Source of the DNA: Atopsyche davidsoni
Lineage: Eukaryota > Arthropoda > Insecta > Trichoptera > Hydrobiosidae
DNA length: 64,000 nucleotides
Direction: 5' to 3'
Assembly (NCBI GenBank): GCA_022113835.1
Contig: JAILWY010000022.1
Coordinates: 310,001 to 374,000, forward strand
The notes beneath the pieces were generated by a model. That model saw only the letters and a program-made list of their open reading frames with translations, was not told where the DNA came from and searched no databases. Of the stretch, positions 36,289 through 48,868 are shown one piece after another (within the stretch, counting starts at the first letter, position 1; each line of letters begins with the position of its first letter). A program made the position numbers and the translations under genes.

Positions 36289-37760
36289 CTTGACAACACT
36301 GGATTCGACTACCCAACCACTGTGTTAAAAAGATCTATCTTCGATTTTCTATGGTTTTTGGTTTTCTGTATAAAATCGCACTTTGAAATATTGATTGTTG
36401 TATTCATTTTCGATTATTTTTATTTAAACACTCTTAAACAATCATTTTGTGCTATTCTCCCAGCTTCTTGTCACATCCGAAGTCGAGTCTTGAACATAAC
36501 GAAATTGGGATGATTTCGATTATTTTATCGAAATATTCGAATCAACTCGATTTCGCACATCCCTGTGACGTCACATCACTAATTTAAACACTCTGGATAG
36601 TCTTCGATTCCGCTCTTCAGCTCTTCACTGTCCAGCCCGTACTGGAGTGGCTCCAGGGGAAGCTCCGACTTGCGCTATCTCTCGTCAATATTGACGGCGG
36701 ATTGACGGCTGACGTCAAAATTATCTTGACATTTGACAAGCCTGTCCGGAGATGACGATGATGCTTCAATAAATTAATCATATATTTTATTATTTTAACA
36801 GTTTATATTTGGCGGAATTCCGTTTTAATATTTTTGTGATTTTTTATATTTTATTTTGTACTGTGACTAGTATTATCAAGTATCATATCAAAATAATACA
36901 GCGTTATGGTTTTTTTTAATATATTTATTTTTTGACTTTTTTTAATTTCGTTTTTATATAATATAATCAAAGCCCTGGCAAATGTACACGTGCTGTCAAT
37001 CATTATATATTTATAGAATTTTTATCTTCTAATTAACTCGACATAAAAATAAATTGTACAACAACAAATGCTATCTAAACGTGTCACTAAGAATTACTGC
37101 CATGCTGTGCTGTCAAAACGACAGCACAATAGCCCAACTTGAAATAAATCAAATAACCTAGATAATCGAATAAACATAAAATGACAATAAAAAACTTAAT
37201 ATGAATCTGCACCTACACGGTCTCGCGGCTGTCACTGAGCGAGAATTTTAATCGTTATATGCAGGTGCGGAATAACTCAAGTGACTTGACGAACAGATAT
37301 ATAAGTTATTTTAGACAATACGCAATAATTTTATTGAAAATTACGTACATAAATATTGTAGACAGCTGTGTGGGTGATAAATTTAAATCAAATACAAGGA
37401 AAGCAATTTTTACGCCTTACAAATGAAAACAATCACCACGTATTATTTTAGGCTTAAAATTGCTTAGGGCTTTATATTTTATGTTATGTTGTTATAAAAT
37501 TAGGTCTTTTGGGTCATGTTGCTTTCGCCCCTGTGTCCATTCGATAGAGCAGGCCTTGATAAGTTATCTATTTGTGATGGTAATTAGAGAAATTCGTCTA
37601 ACATGATATATGACACACAAATCAGACTCCATTTCCGGTCCATTGTGTCCTAAAGCAAAGCATTTATTTTACTACACTTCCTAAAATCTATCTAAAAATA
37701 TATATATATATATATATATATATCTGATCTCTTATCCAACAACCATTATATTGTACGTGT
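36289..37760. other. Region upstream of the transporter start
   Basis: It must hold the transporter promoter, but I see no unambiguous TATA box or initiator. A worn piece of the palindromic family (GGCGGAATTCCGTTTTAATA) is at 36810-36830. A (TA)n run is at 37697-37722. Confidence 0.4.
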
Positions 37761-37769
37761 TCGTAGGTT

Positions 37770-37812
37770 TTTGGTTCTAATGTTTCGGTTCCGGTACTGA
37801 GGCTATTTATGG
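37770..37812 (-). repeat. Hammerhead-like motif
   Basis: Minus strand: AGCCTCAGTACCGGAACCGA then AACATTAGAACC. The stem and GAAAC box are kept; the CTGANGA box is lost. Confidence 0.5.
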
Positions 37813-38919
37813 GAAGTCGGAATTATATAGAAGAAACACGACTAGAGCGTATTATAAAATAATTATTTTATTGAAGTCGAAAAATTTTTTTGTGTGATTG
37901 GTCAAAATTTATTCAGAAACTATTTTTCGACAAGTCAGAAATTTAATAAACTTTTTGAGTTACAACCGTAATTTTTTTTAAAAATATTTTTAGTCTCTCG
38001 GGGAATGTGAATAAACAAACATCTGATAACTTTATCACTGTAATATTTCATTCAAGAAAAATTAGGTTGTGTTGATAGTATTTAAAAAAAAATCATAAAT
38101 CTGTCTTCAACACCCATACAGGCTTATTGTGTTTATGATTTTTCTTTAGATAATCGATTCATACATGAAACGACGAGTAAAATATAAAAAAAAAATACAT
38201 AACACTACGTTTATTCTGGGTGTATCTGAAATACTTTGTTAACACAATTATTGTACAGATTTTAGTGTGAATCTACAAAATATGCATGATTTTACAGTAT
38301 ACAACAAAAAAATCTTAGTCTTGCACCTAAAAGTCGAAAAACTCATATTGGTTTAATAATAATAATAATATATTTTAGTAATAGATAATAGTTTATATTT
38401 TCGATTAGTTATAGGGCTACGATAGGGAATATTTATGTTATTTAAGATATAATTTTTTTAATAAATTATCGAAAGAATTTTATAAATTCCTCAAAAACGT
38501 AAATAATAATGTTAACGGCTTACGAGCTGTTTCACTTAAAAGCACTGTTTCACTGATTAACTGTGCGAGTTTAATTTAAATCAACATTTCATTAAACAAT
38601 CAACATAGAAAAAAAAAAGTAATTATTTGCTAACAATATTATTTTAAAAATTAAACACCATTGTGTTACACACTGCATTTGTTCACAGATTACAAATTAG
38701 TTTTTTTTTTTTTTTTTTTTTCTTGGGCTATATATAGACACGACGATAAATTATCATATTTGTTATTAATTGCAATCGGAATAGACGTCCACCGCTCAAA
38801 GGATGAAGCGACACTGATGGAATTATTCTCGATAACAACTGCGTGTAAAAGCCGTAGCAGGAGCGTCAAACCGAAATTTAAATAATGATAGAAAACATTT
38901 GTATCTTCCGACGCGAACT

Positions 38920-38956
38920 CATGAAGACGGTGCCAGTAGCGAGACCGAAACGTCCG
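38920..38956 (+). repeat. Hammerhead-like motif
   Basis: ATGAAGACGGTGCCAGTAGC then GAGACCGAAACGTCC. It differs from CTGAAGA at the first two core bases. Confidence 0.5.
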
Positions 38957-39014
38957 TAAAACAACACAGTAAAAAGAAGAATCCTCGCCGCACTCGTTAT
39001 ATTGCTTGTGCGTA

Positions 39015-39155
39015 GCTGCCATTGTGTACTTTGAGCGTGTGTAAGGGATCGGTAATTGAGTAGTGGACTTGGAATGATTGTAAAAGGATATAAAACTGCG
39101 GTGTTGATGGACCCGGGGACCATCCATGAACAGCACGAGTATATGCTCTGAGAAG
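39015..39155 (+). repeat. Dispersed AAACTGCGGTGTAGAAGG family, copy 5
   Basis: GGGATCGGTAATTGAGTAGT, GGACTTGGAATGATTG, then AAACTGCGGTGTTGATGGAC and GAGTATATGCTC. The 152-codon plus frame that begins inside it (39126-39584) has no domain and I do not call it a gene. Confidence 0.6.
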
Positions 39156-39521
39156 AAGCACGTGTTGAAGAAGAAGTTTCAGTTACATTGGCTGCCAAAA
39201 CCTGCAAAAAAAATTCTAGCGGAGACCAGAATCCATGATGTTTGGCACCAACCTGGAGTGAGAAGTGCAACGCAGATGAGTGGAGCGAGGTGGGACCAGG
39301 TTCTGCAAGGTGAAGACAACGTCGGTGTGATGTTCGATCAAGGGTCATGGAGACATGACCAGGTCTTCCATAGGCTGCAGAGCCGGAGAGGAAGTCGCAC
39401 AGTCCCGACGACCGCGACCCTCGGTTTAAAACCCACGTTTCTCTACTGGTTATCTACGACTGACGTGCGCGTTACGTCACAGCGCTACCTTTTACAGCTG
39501 TATTATCATCGGTCAAAAGTA

Positions 39522-39595
39522 TCCCCTCGTGGTCCAGTGGTTAGCGCACTTGCTTGTTTAAGGCAGTTGCTTCCAGCCTCTTAATTCCAGTCCAT
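39522..39595 (+). repeat. tRNA-derived SINE head or tRNA pseudogene
   Basis: CCCTCGTGGTCCAGTGGTTA followed by GCGC. TGGTCCAGTGG at 39530-39540 fits an RNA polymerase III A box. The expected B box is only seen as a worn TTAATTCCAGTCC. The arms do not fold into a complete cloverleaf, so it is not a working tRNA. Confidence 0.45.
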
Positions 39596-40194
39596 TACCT
39601 GGCGAAATCGTGTCATTCAATTAATTTAATTGTCACTTTATTTTTCTATGTCGAAAGTTGATTTTTTTTACAGAGTATTGAGAAAACTGTAAATGATATT
39701 TATCTATTTTTTATTATTTAATTAACGTCCATTTTCGTCAAAGTTTGTTAAAGATTTTTTTTTTTTAATTTTTAAAATAATACATCGCACAGGGTTTGTA
39801 TTTAATCTTTTAATTACAATTGAAAAAAAGACTTTTGAATGTTTAGAACTCATGGAAAAGGGACATGACGAATCTCCAAATTCCTACACTTCAATCGGAA
39901 AAACACATATTTATCATAATAATAGTAAATTTATAAGAAATAAAAATATATTCTGTTCGGAAGAAGGGATGTATCAAAAATTTTTTGATTGGTGCAGTCG
40001 ATTTTTCGCAAAACGGACTAGAAAATGATCAAAAAAAAGAAAACCAAATTTTTTAAAATTTATATTTGAACAAATTTTCTGTGGATTCCTTGTATACGAT
40101 AATAGTCAATGATCGCTTCGAACCGCGGCCTCCTACTTTTAAAAATTAGTGTGGTTCATGTGGCACGGTCTTTTTTTTTTATATTTGCGAAATG

Positions 40195-40410
40195 TCGATA
40201 TTGTCAGGCAAGCCATCCACCGGGCGATTGGTCCGCCTCGTGAGTCTGCCGCTCGCCGGCCGAACTCACGGCTCCGAACTTGGCAATGGTGCAGCAATAA
40301 TTGGTCCGGTTAATTGTCCGGAAGTGGCCGGCCTGCAGGACGAGGGGAGAAGGGGGTCAGCGCCGACCGCCGCGGCATTGGCGAGGAGAGCAGGGCCGCG
40401 TGATAACTTT
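40195..40410. other. GC-rich island
   Basis: CpG-rich block. A 129-codon plus frame (40192-40581) crosses it but has no domain, and its AT-rich last third looks non-coding. Possible donor CGAG|GTAATA near 40497. It may be a promoter or an isolated exon; I cannot decide. Confidence 0.3.
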
Positions 40411-40581
40411 CAGTTCTTCATCAGACTGAAGACTGAGATGAAAACGCATTTGGGATCAATTCTTACAGTTCACCTTGATTTATGTCCCGAGCGAGGTAAT
40501 AAAAAATCTTATTTAATTGAATCAAATCCCAAAATATTCAATTGTTTTTCTTGTTGTTTCATGTATACATCAATCGCATAA

Positions 40582-43500
40582 ATATTAAATGGTTAACTTA
40601 TAGTTAAAATACTGTTCAATAAGCTATAGAGATTCGATTATTTTTGGTTTTCAACGCACCGCCACTGCGTTTATTCTGCAAGCTGCGGTACGGTAAGGTC
40701 ACCCGCCACGCGCGTCCCTGGCAATCATATTAATGCAACTCGTCAAATGACATCTGTCATGACTGCAATCATTCAGAGGCCGCCACGCAACGCTGGGCTT
40801 TTTATACTGAACGAGAGACACCCAAACTCGATGATTAGCACACAAGACGACTTAAACCGTTGACTTAAACTCAATAATAAATTAACCGAATACTCTCGTT
40901 TCCAAATGAAACCTAATCGATGTGTTGATCTTTCGAATGCCACAGTGAAAAAAGGCTCCGCAGCTCATGGCGATGCAAAGTCTTTTAAAGGATCTGAGTT
41001 TATTGACGAGACCTCCGACCAGCTATAAGAGCGTAAGAAATTTGGCCGGCGTTAATTTTGACCACCCCTGCCTTCTGTAGAGGCGGCTTCGGCAGGTACG
41101 AATTGCACGGCTGGCGAGGTTCTATGCTAGAAATCTAGTTTTCAGGCAGTCGAGTAGAAACCTGAGCACATTTTCATGCAATATCTATTACCGCGCGGAA
41201 TGTACAGTTAGTCCAATAGAAAACCGACAAAGTACTTAAAAAAATTAGTTTATTCTATTAAAAATCAAATCATTAAATCGATTCAAATTAGTTGCATTTT
41301 TATTCACCATAAATACCAAAGGTGATTTTCAATTTATTAAAAATATCTGTTTTCCCAACACGTGTTCACGGTCATGATATATATCAATTCATATTAAAGT
41401 TTACTCGATAAACTTAATGGGTACAGTGGAGTGCCCCCACTTATCACAGAGAACAGATGTCAGTCACGCACTGTCACCCTATCGTATCGTTGCATTTTCT
41501 CACAGCCTCCAAGGTTCCCGACACTGTAACTAAAATAAACAGTGTGTAACTGTATCGCCTATATATTAGTGATCTTATTGTCTCACTGTGTGCCCGTACG
41601 TCGGACAAGACGGACTATTCTTAGGATTGCAGCGTCCACTTTACAGTCTTCATATATTAAATAACAATTTCCATAGTTTTAATAAAAAAACATTACATTA
41701 TCGCTATTGAAACATTTTGCATGTAATCTTATCGATTAAATATTTAATAATTGTTTTTGCCAAAAGCATATTAGAAGCGAGGATTTCTATTTACATTATA
41801 AAAGAGTCTTTGAATAATAAAATACAAATTTTGAAAACACATTATTTTTTTATTTAAAATGTTGTATGTACACATTTGATTAAAATCTATAGGACACGTC
41901 CGTAATAAAATCAATATATTTCGAAATAAACATGCAAAAACAATATTATTAATAATGACGTAGACAGTGCAACGCTCTTCAAATATTAAAAAAAAGTCTT
42001 ATTTCTTACTCCCTAGAAAAAAACGATAGGTAATCATATAAAAAATAAATAAATAATCATTCCCATTAAGAACATGCAAATAGTAACACGTAATACGGTT
42101 TATACTTGCAAATAAATTGTTTTATAGTGTTAAATATATTCCTGTTGAGTAATATGATCACGGTGATCAAAAAGACGGAGATTAAAATTAACGGAGTGAA
42201 AATTTCAAGTCCATTTATTTCCAGAAATAAATTTAAAATAATTCAAGAGTAAGTAACCGTTTACCTTAATATGTATTAAACTAGATTTGCATGTTATTTG
42301 ATGAGATATGATTATTGTAAACTACCTCAAAAACGCTTTCTTCCTCATCAAGGAAGGGACAGCATGATGGCGCGCGGCTTCTGACGGAAGTCCAGTGCTC
42401 TAACTACAAGCGACTTACGGTAACAGCTTACAATAAAAACAACAGGCTTTCTAGATATTCTGTGGCAGATTTATAATGTGGCTTTGGAATATATTACAAA
42501 TGTTAACATGTTCTGAGCGGTGAATTCTTTGATGCTGCAAAAAAGAAACATGAGAGTCCGTTACACCTTAAAATTCTACATCACATATAAGACGTCAACA
42601 ATTGGAAAAGCTGCACTACTGAGTTATGATTTTCCCCAGAATTTCAAAGTAGTTCAGTCAATAAAAATTGGACTACGCAGATCGAGTGTCGGTAAGAGGG
42701 TGTTGTGAAGAATATTAGAGAACTATCGGCTTTGGACGAGATGATCCACAAGAAAGTGAAAAACGCTGACTCAATTTTTTTGGATCGAACCAGGACATGT
42801 GTATCAGTTTAATAAACTCTTAACGATCAATTAAAGAAATGCTTTAAATATGAAATGCGCTGTTACAGAGAATAAAATATACCTCAGTGAACAGTTCACA
42901 AGTTGTTTACCGTGTTTAGAGCGGAAAAATCAACACATACACAATTTTACGATCTTTGTCACTAGACAAGTTTATTCGAATATGCGTAGCATATTTTTGG
43001 ATATACTGCATGCCTGTACCGCAAGCCACTGCTAACAACAATTCCATCAAACTAAGCACATAAAAATATTGAAATATGTATGGCCTGAAATTAAAGCTAC
43101 GATGGATTTACTTCTACCGAGCCAAATAATATATTAAGACTATTTTCAAAGAATTAAATGAACGTATTAAATTTTGGGTTAGATTTTTCGATTAATTATG
43201 AAACATGACAACAGTTACAGCTTCATAAATAAATGTAACAAATTTCCACGTCTTCGTACTTAAGATCAAACGTTACTGATGATTTTGGATGTGTTTATGC
43301 AAACGTGTTTATTAGACGTTCGCTCGGGTGTAAATTTAATCATACTATCTACTATTAGTACTGCAGCCGTTAAGATGAAAATGTAGCATATTTTTGTAAA
43401 AATTGCAATTTAAAACTAGAGTAAGGTGCTTAATATTCTATAAACTAGAAATGCTTCTAAAGTAGGACTCGAAACTTCAAATCATAAATGTAGAGAAGAT

Positions 43501-45150
43501 TTTCTAATAGAAACAAATTAATACCACCAGAGTGTTCAAAAAATTTGACGGCTCATTTGAATTTCAAAGTTTCTTAATTATAACTAGATTAGCATCTTTT
43601 CTGCAACTTTTTTTCGGTTAGCGTCAGGTGTAGCTTAACTTCTTAGGAAACGTCAGGCCATCAATATGAATGTAGTATCTTATGGAAATGTGTGCATAAA
43701 AATCAAAATACATATAAGACGGTGCAAGCTTAAGTAACGTAACATATATAAGGCACTCATATGTGCTGGTAGGCAAATCAAAGTTGCAGCCACAGCCTCA
43801 ACCACGCTGCCGCACGATGCGAGCCATCAGAAAATTTAATGAGCAGCATCCGTCTACAGAAAACAACACACTTCCTTTCTTGTTTATCTGGCATCGGCAT
43901 TATTTGAAATTACGAAGAGCTTCATCGTTGCACGTTATTGTCCTGCGTGGCATTTCTCTTGACATTTCAAAGGTCTTTTTGGCAGGTGCCGTGCTTGAGG
44001 CTGTGCTTGCAGAATACCGAGACGGCGATTTGCTTGTAACATAAATATATTCTCCTCGGAAAGGAGAAATTTCTCCCTCCAGCTCTACGCAAAAGCATAG
44101 ACAAACCCACTATTGACCATCAGATCCACAATTACTTATTTACAAAAGAATCTGGAAAAGCGTTCACAGCAGATCAAATTTTGTAATTGTTTGCCTGCCA
44201 ATAAAGAAAATGCTTAATCTTAAATTTAATTTTTAAGTGTTTTTTCTGCATAAAGTGTATTTTTAACGTGCAACATTTTTATAGGGTTAATAATTAATAT
44301 AATATTTTTCTATGAGACAATAAAAACAACCTTGAGAACTCTTGTTCTAGTAGAAGTTAATATTAGGATTATCAACACACCAGTTGTGGATTTATCTACG
44401 CTTATGGTAAAAAGCCATAAGTAACAAAACAGCAGCGAGTCACAGCTTCCTCCGTGTTTCCACAAACCTTAAACCAGTGGCAGTTCATAGACGCAATCAC
44501 TGCATGCTCTTAAATATTAGTTAGTTTTCTAACATTTAACTACAGCTAAACGTGTATTAAATATTTGTATTCTATATTTAGTTATAATTTCTATTATATT
44601 TACTTTTTCAATTATTTCGTGATTAATTAGATACCTAAGTTTGGATATCAAAATAAACAGTAAATTCAATTTTAATAAATTATTATAAGGCATTAAAATG
44701 CAAATTTGATAGTCATTTTAAACAAGCGATATATGCTATTATAAATATGTGCTCACGTAGTAATTCATTTTGAAATATATGCAAAATTTTGGTGTGGGAA
44801 CACAACGAAAACAGTCACCGTGAGAAAATAACAAATTGGCTCAATTTCTGAAAGATTAATTATAAAACGATACGGTCAACAAGCCGTCAAATACGTCACA
44901 TAAAATTAAAGTGTTTTTTTTTGATAATTGGCTACTTTAGTTGGCATTAATATAAATTACAGTTAACTTCACTCAAATATTGATTAGATCCGTATTTAAC
45001 ACCTGTACAATGTGTAAGCATTATATTTTTTAATAAATGGTAAACACAGGGGCGTGGCGATCGAAAAGAGTTCCGATGAGAGCCGACAAGTATTTGTATC
45101 CCAATTGTGTTTAAAAAACATTTTTTTGGCACAACATTTTACGAAGATAC
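40582..45150. other. Intergenic AT-rich stretch
   Basis: No supportable gene. Small frames (42520-42708, 43763-44044 and others) lack domains and consistent splice borders. Confidence 0.45.
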
Positions 45151-45155
45151 TGCAC

Positions 45156-45161
45156 TTTAAT
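45156..45161 (-). terminator. Candidate polyadenylation signal of the MRGBP gene
   Basis: ATTAAA on the minus strand about 180 bases after the stop codon. It is the common variant hexamer. No AATAAA lies closer. Confidence 0.4.
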
Positions 45162-45340
45162 TATCTCATGTGACGTGTTTAACAGTTTCTAAACATATTC
45201 TTCATCGATAATCTTTCAGGAGCATGCCCTGTCACTATGTCTGAATTTCAAGAGGGTCTGCTGTTTTATCACTTATGTCTTCTTTTCAGATTCTGTCAGC
45301 TCCTCGCGTGTCCCGCGCGCTGCAGCCAGGATCAGGTAGG

Positions 45341-47606
45341 TTAGGTGCGACGGCGGCGACTAGGTGGAGGAGGCTGCTCCTCCTTGAGGGAGCCGCGGGT
45401 GGGGCGTTTGACGGCACGCTTGTTGGGCGTGTCATCCTGACGGGGGGAGTCTTCAGATGGGTTGCGTTCCGAGCCTGAAATATAAACTTATTCATCACAA
45501 TGTAATCCACAACAAAATGGATTAATTATAACATTAACTCGCTACCAGCCTATGGCATTCTAGCATTACAGTTGAGTGAATTAAGTCTCAAATCCCTGGA
45601 CTTCACTCACTTTTATGACCTGGTACTTACAACAGGTCTGATTTTGGTTCGATAAGCTTTGTAATTCTGAAATAGATAAATAAGAACTCACCGGAGACGC
45701 TGGCGCGGCTGGCCTTAGCTTTGGTATCTTTACTGGCAGGAGTCCTGCTGGTTCCCTTCACCGACCCGCCCTCCTTGCTGCTGGAGTTGGAGTCCTTAGA
45801 GTCACGACGTGGGTCTGGTTTGGCTGCAAAATGCACAATATCTTTGTTTATATGGATATATATATATATATATACACATGAAAATCACAGATAACTTATA
45901 AATTGACTGCTCCATTTGGATCTGAACCTGAGATAAACAAGAATGAATATTGCTATACCTGTCTCCTTTTCGGGTCCCTTGCTGGGGGTGGCCTCAGCGG
46001 GGGACGCCTGCGAGGCAGACGCTGCTGGTGTCTCCTTCTTACTGCACTTCTCTGCCTGTTGATCTTTCTTGGATACTGAAAATCCAGAATTCCATATTAA
46101 ATGTTGCAACTGTAATCTTTTTTATCTTTGTGTTTGATCCATGGTTTAGTATATATCACATTTGCAACTCTCAAAACATGTTAACATTACCACATTGGAA
46201 TTTTCTACAATCAAGGTCAAAATCACCCCCTAATGAAGATTTTCGGGTGGAGAAACACTCAAGGAAGCAGCTGTTGGAACTGTCACCCAATTTATAGTAA
46301 GTTACCTTTAGGAGTTGAATCCTTGACTACAGTAGATCTGGATATGGAACGAGGAACATTCTGGACTTTCGGACTGGCCGAACCATCTGCAAGCAAAATT
46401 CATAACATTAAAATAATTCAAATCTAGTAAACTACATTCACTATATCATTAACATTTGCAACTCTTAACATCGTGAATTTATCACAAAACGGGATCATAG
46501 CGAAATTGAATCGTACCACTGGCGTCTTCAACAATACTGTTGACATCTTTGGTCTTCTGCTTGAGCAACGGTGCGTAATCCTCCGGAAGGCTAAAGTCGC
46601 TTTCATCGTTGGGGAAAGGAATTCCCTCGATCTCGTCCAGCAACTTCTGGTTCCACATGGTCTCCAGGTGCTTCCATATCACCTGAGTAGGAACATCGCG
46701 TCTGGTGTAAGTTGAGAACTTGTCCGCAATTGACGTCATATGGAAATATTTATTTATACCTGAAAATTAAACATGCAAAGAAAAAGAGATAGAACACTTA
46801 GCTGCCAAGTATATCTTTGAGATATTATAAAGTTTATGGAACTTGATAAACCTATAGGTAACCTAAAAACGGCATCTCAAAGACTAATGAAAGAGTATGA
46901 GCGCTAACATCAACTCCTCAGCAGTGGACATAGAAACTATTTCCCGTGGTGGCATTTGAGAAGTAAACATATTTATTAGATTTTGCCCGGTGATCAATTA
47001 GGATATTTGATTTGTATGAAACAGTTGATTCTGTAATTAAGACTTTTTTTAAACATTGTGAGTAGATATCCTAGCTAAGTGTTTACAGAGGTTAGGCACC
47101 AATCTGATATTGATTGTTTTTCCACTAACTTTTAAAGTAAATTATGAGCACTAAAATAATGAATGTCCAATCAAAAGAAATCTAATAAATACGTCGCAGT
47201 TTACTGCTGTGCATTTCCGTTTACGCTCTTATTCTCTGCATAGTTCATGAAGTGTATTTTTAAATACTCGATATTATCATGGAGGCTGATGGCCTCATTC
47301 TTAATAGAATATCGACTACCACATTTCAGTATCGAAAAATTAACAGCATTCATACTTTATTCAGTCTTTTTCTAAAGAAGGCGGGATTTTGTGGCGTATT
47401 TGACATTACAAAATGAGACATGTTTACTGCGTTTTTTGCAATCGCAAAAAGATGTAATCAAATGAAGTTAACTTTTAAATGTTGTGATTATATATACCTG
47501 CCGGTTTGCTATTGATCAATGCATGAAATAGGTGAATTTCGTTATAGACGTTCCATTCAAAGTCGTCTATAACCTCACTCTCCTGTTGTTTTTCTATTGG
47601 CGGCAT
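45341..47606 (-). CDS. MRGBP: MRG/MORF4L-binding protein (EAF7 family), NuA4/TIP60 subunit
   Basis: Six exons join to 271 codons: 47498-47606, 46517-46759, 46306-46386, 45959-46075, 45692-45823 and 45341-45474 (TAA 45341-45343). Every intron is phase 1 and GT-AG. The first two exons encode the EAF7 domain (about residues 12-115): EWNVYNEIHLFHALINSKPA, then INKYFHM, DVPTQVIWKHLETMW, PFPNDESDFSLPEDY. This is the conserved part that binds the MRG domain protein in the NuA4/TIP60 histone acetyltransferase complex in the nucleus. The remaining four exons give a Ser/Lys/Pro-rich, probably disordered tail ending in RRRRT. The ATG at 47604-47606 has a good context (AAAATGCC) and the length suits the family. 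It faces the small basic gene at 48365 head to head. Confidence 0.95.
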
Positions 47607-48364
47607 TTTGAAAACTTTCAATCTTTTCCAAAGGAAATTTATATAAAATCATACACAAGACACTTATGGATACTTGAATATAGGTTTTACATTGGAAATT
47701 CAACAAATTAACGTGTAGTTGGTGCTATTAAAGCCAAATCAGCAAAATTACTGGCAGCGAAGCAAGCGAACGAGACAATGAGCTGTCAAATAACATAGAC
47801 AAGATTTGAACACAACACATAAACAATCTAGCGTTAAAAAAAAGGAGTTGGCTACCATAGACAATATATCGTAAATTTAATTATATTTTCATTATAAGTG
47901 GTTTTATTAAAAATATAGAATATAAGGAATATTTTATAATATTTTTATTATAAAATAAAACGTTTCAAATACTCCAATAAAGCTCTGCCGTACATAAAAT
48001 TTTTAATTAGCTTTGGGTCTTCAGTCTTTGTGTATAATATTTTGACCCTACACTGAATAAAATTTTATCCAGTCTATGGTCATATTTCTATAATAAACCT
48101 TTTTTACAATTTTTGCCAAGTTTTGAATGTATTTTGGTAACAAATGTAACCATTTTATATTTTTAAAATTATATATGTTATAGCAAAAACAAATGAACAG
48201 TTTAAGAATATTTTGAATCTTTGTAATGAAAATTTTCTGTCATTTTTATTGATTTAAATTAATGAAATGGTGTGATTTTTGGCATGCAAGACACCGAGAA
48301 TATCTGAACGATGGAAAAAATTATATCGTTATAGAATAATGTACTTACACCCGACCGAATCAAA
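47607..48364. promoter_or_regulatory. Shared region between divergent genes
   Basis: The 758 bases between two start codons pointing away from each other. Promoters of both MRGBP and the basic-protein gene must lie here, or upstream of unseen 5' UTR introns. It is AT-rich with no CpG island and no clear TATA element at a fixed distance. Confidence 0.45.
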
Positions 48365-48730
48365 ATGGGGGAAAAACCGAAGAATAAAATACTCAAAAGA
48401 GGTTCAAAAAAAAGTTCAAGCCTGCACGGCAAACCGATAAGAAGAGCCAAAAAGTGCATTTTCACAAATCACAATAGAAGAAAAGCTGTAATAAACATTT
48501 GCATAAAAATTATCGCTGAAACAATGCCGAAGTCAATATTGAAGACAACCGGTCAACGTCCAAAGCAGTATCCGAGAAAGAGAGTTCGGTTCAAGGTGCC
48601 GAAAGCCGTCAAGCTGCCCAAACACCGCGTCGTCAGGGTGAGGCCCGCCAAGAAGCGCGGCTCGGGGAAGACGAAAAGACGCCCAGCCAGACTTACAGAG
48701 CGCTACAGAACTGCCAAACACCGCAAATAA
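48365..48730 (+). CDS. Small basic protein with SILK and RVxF PP1-docking motifs
   Basis: Intronless frame of 121 codons with a strong start context (CAAAATGG). A second in-frame ATG at 48524 (ACAATG) would give 68 residues that keep both motifs. The protein is extremely Lys/Arg-rich. Residues 57-60 are SILK and 73-76 are RVRF in a basic setting (KRVRFKVP), in the order and close spacing of known protein phosphatase 1 regulators. The tail is arginine/lysine rich (PAKKRGSGKTKRRPARLTER). I do not recognise a named family. A nuclear or chromatin-bound PP1 targeting or inhibitor role is an inference. G+C rises in the 3' half, as in the other real exons here. AATAAA follows 50 bases after the stop. 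Confidence 0.75.
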   Translation: MGEKPKNKILKRGSKKSSSLHGKPIRRAKKCIFTNHNRRKAVINICIKIIAETMPKSILKTTGQRPKQYPRKRVRFKVPKAVKLPKHRVVRVRPAKKRGSGKTKRRPARLTERYRTAKHRK

Positions 48731-48780
48731 GAAGATGCTTTGTTTTTTCCTTTGATTGAGTTGTATTTGTGAATCCTGTG

Positions 48781-48786
48781 AATAAA
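48781..48786 (+). terminator. Polyadenylation signal of the basic-protein gene
   Basis: AATAAA 50 bases after the TAA, followed by a T-rich tract. It supports a real short transcript. Confidence 0.65.
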
Positions 48787-48824
48787 ATGAATTTCTTGTT
48801 CAACTATTTATTGACACTTAACAA

Positions 48825-48868
48825 TGCGAAAAATCACTCAAGTATTTTACTTATTTAAAATATTAATC
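48825..48868 (+). repeat. Palindromic repeat family, arm fragment
   Basis: GCGAAAAATCACTCAAGTAT then TTTACTTATTTAAAATATT, just after the gene's poly(A) signal. Confidence 0.65.

Noticed and set aside
39126..39584. 152-codon plus-strand frame
   Set aside because: It starts inside a dispersed repeat and ends in a tRNA-like repeat, with no domain and no donor or acceptor logic.
39522..39595. Functional tRNA gene
   Set aside because: The A box is good, but the B box is degraded and acceptor and T arms do not pair.
40192..40581. 129-codon frame in a GC-rich block
   Set aside because: Only the GC-rich part is open for compositional reasons. No conserved motif, and the tail looks non-coding.
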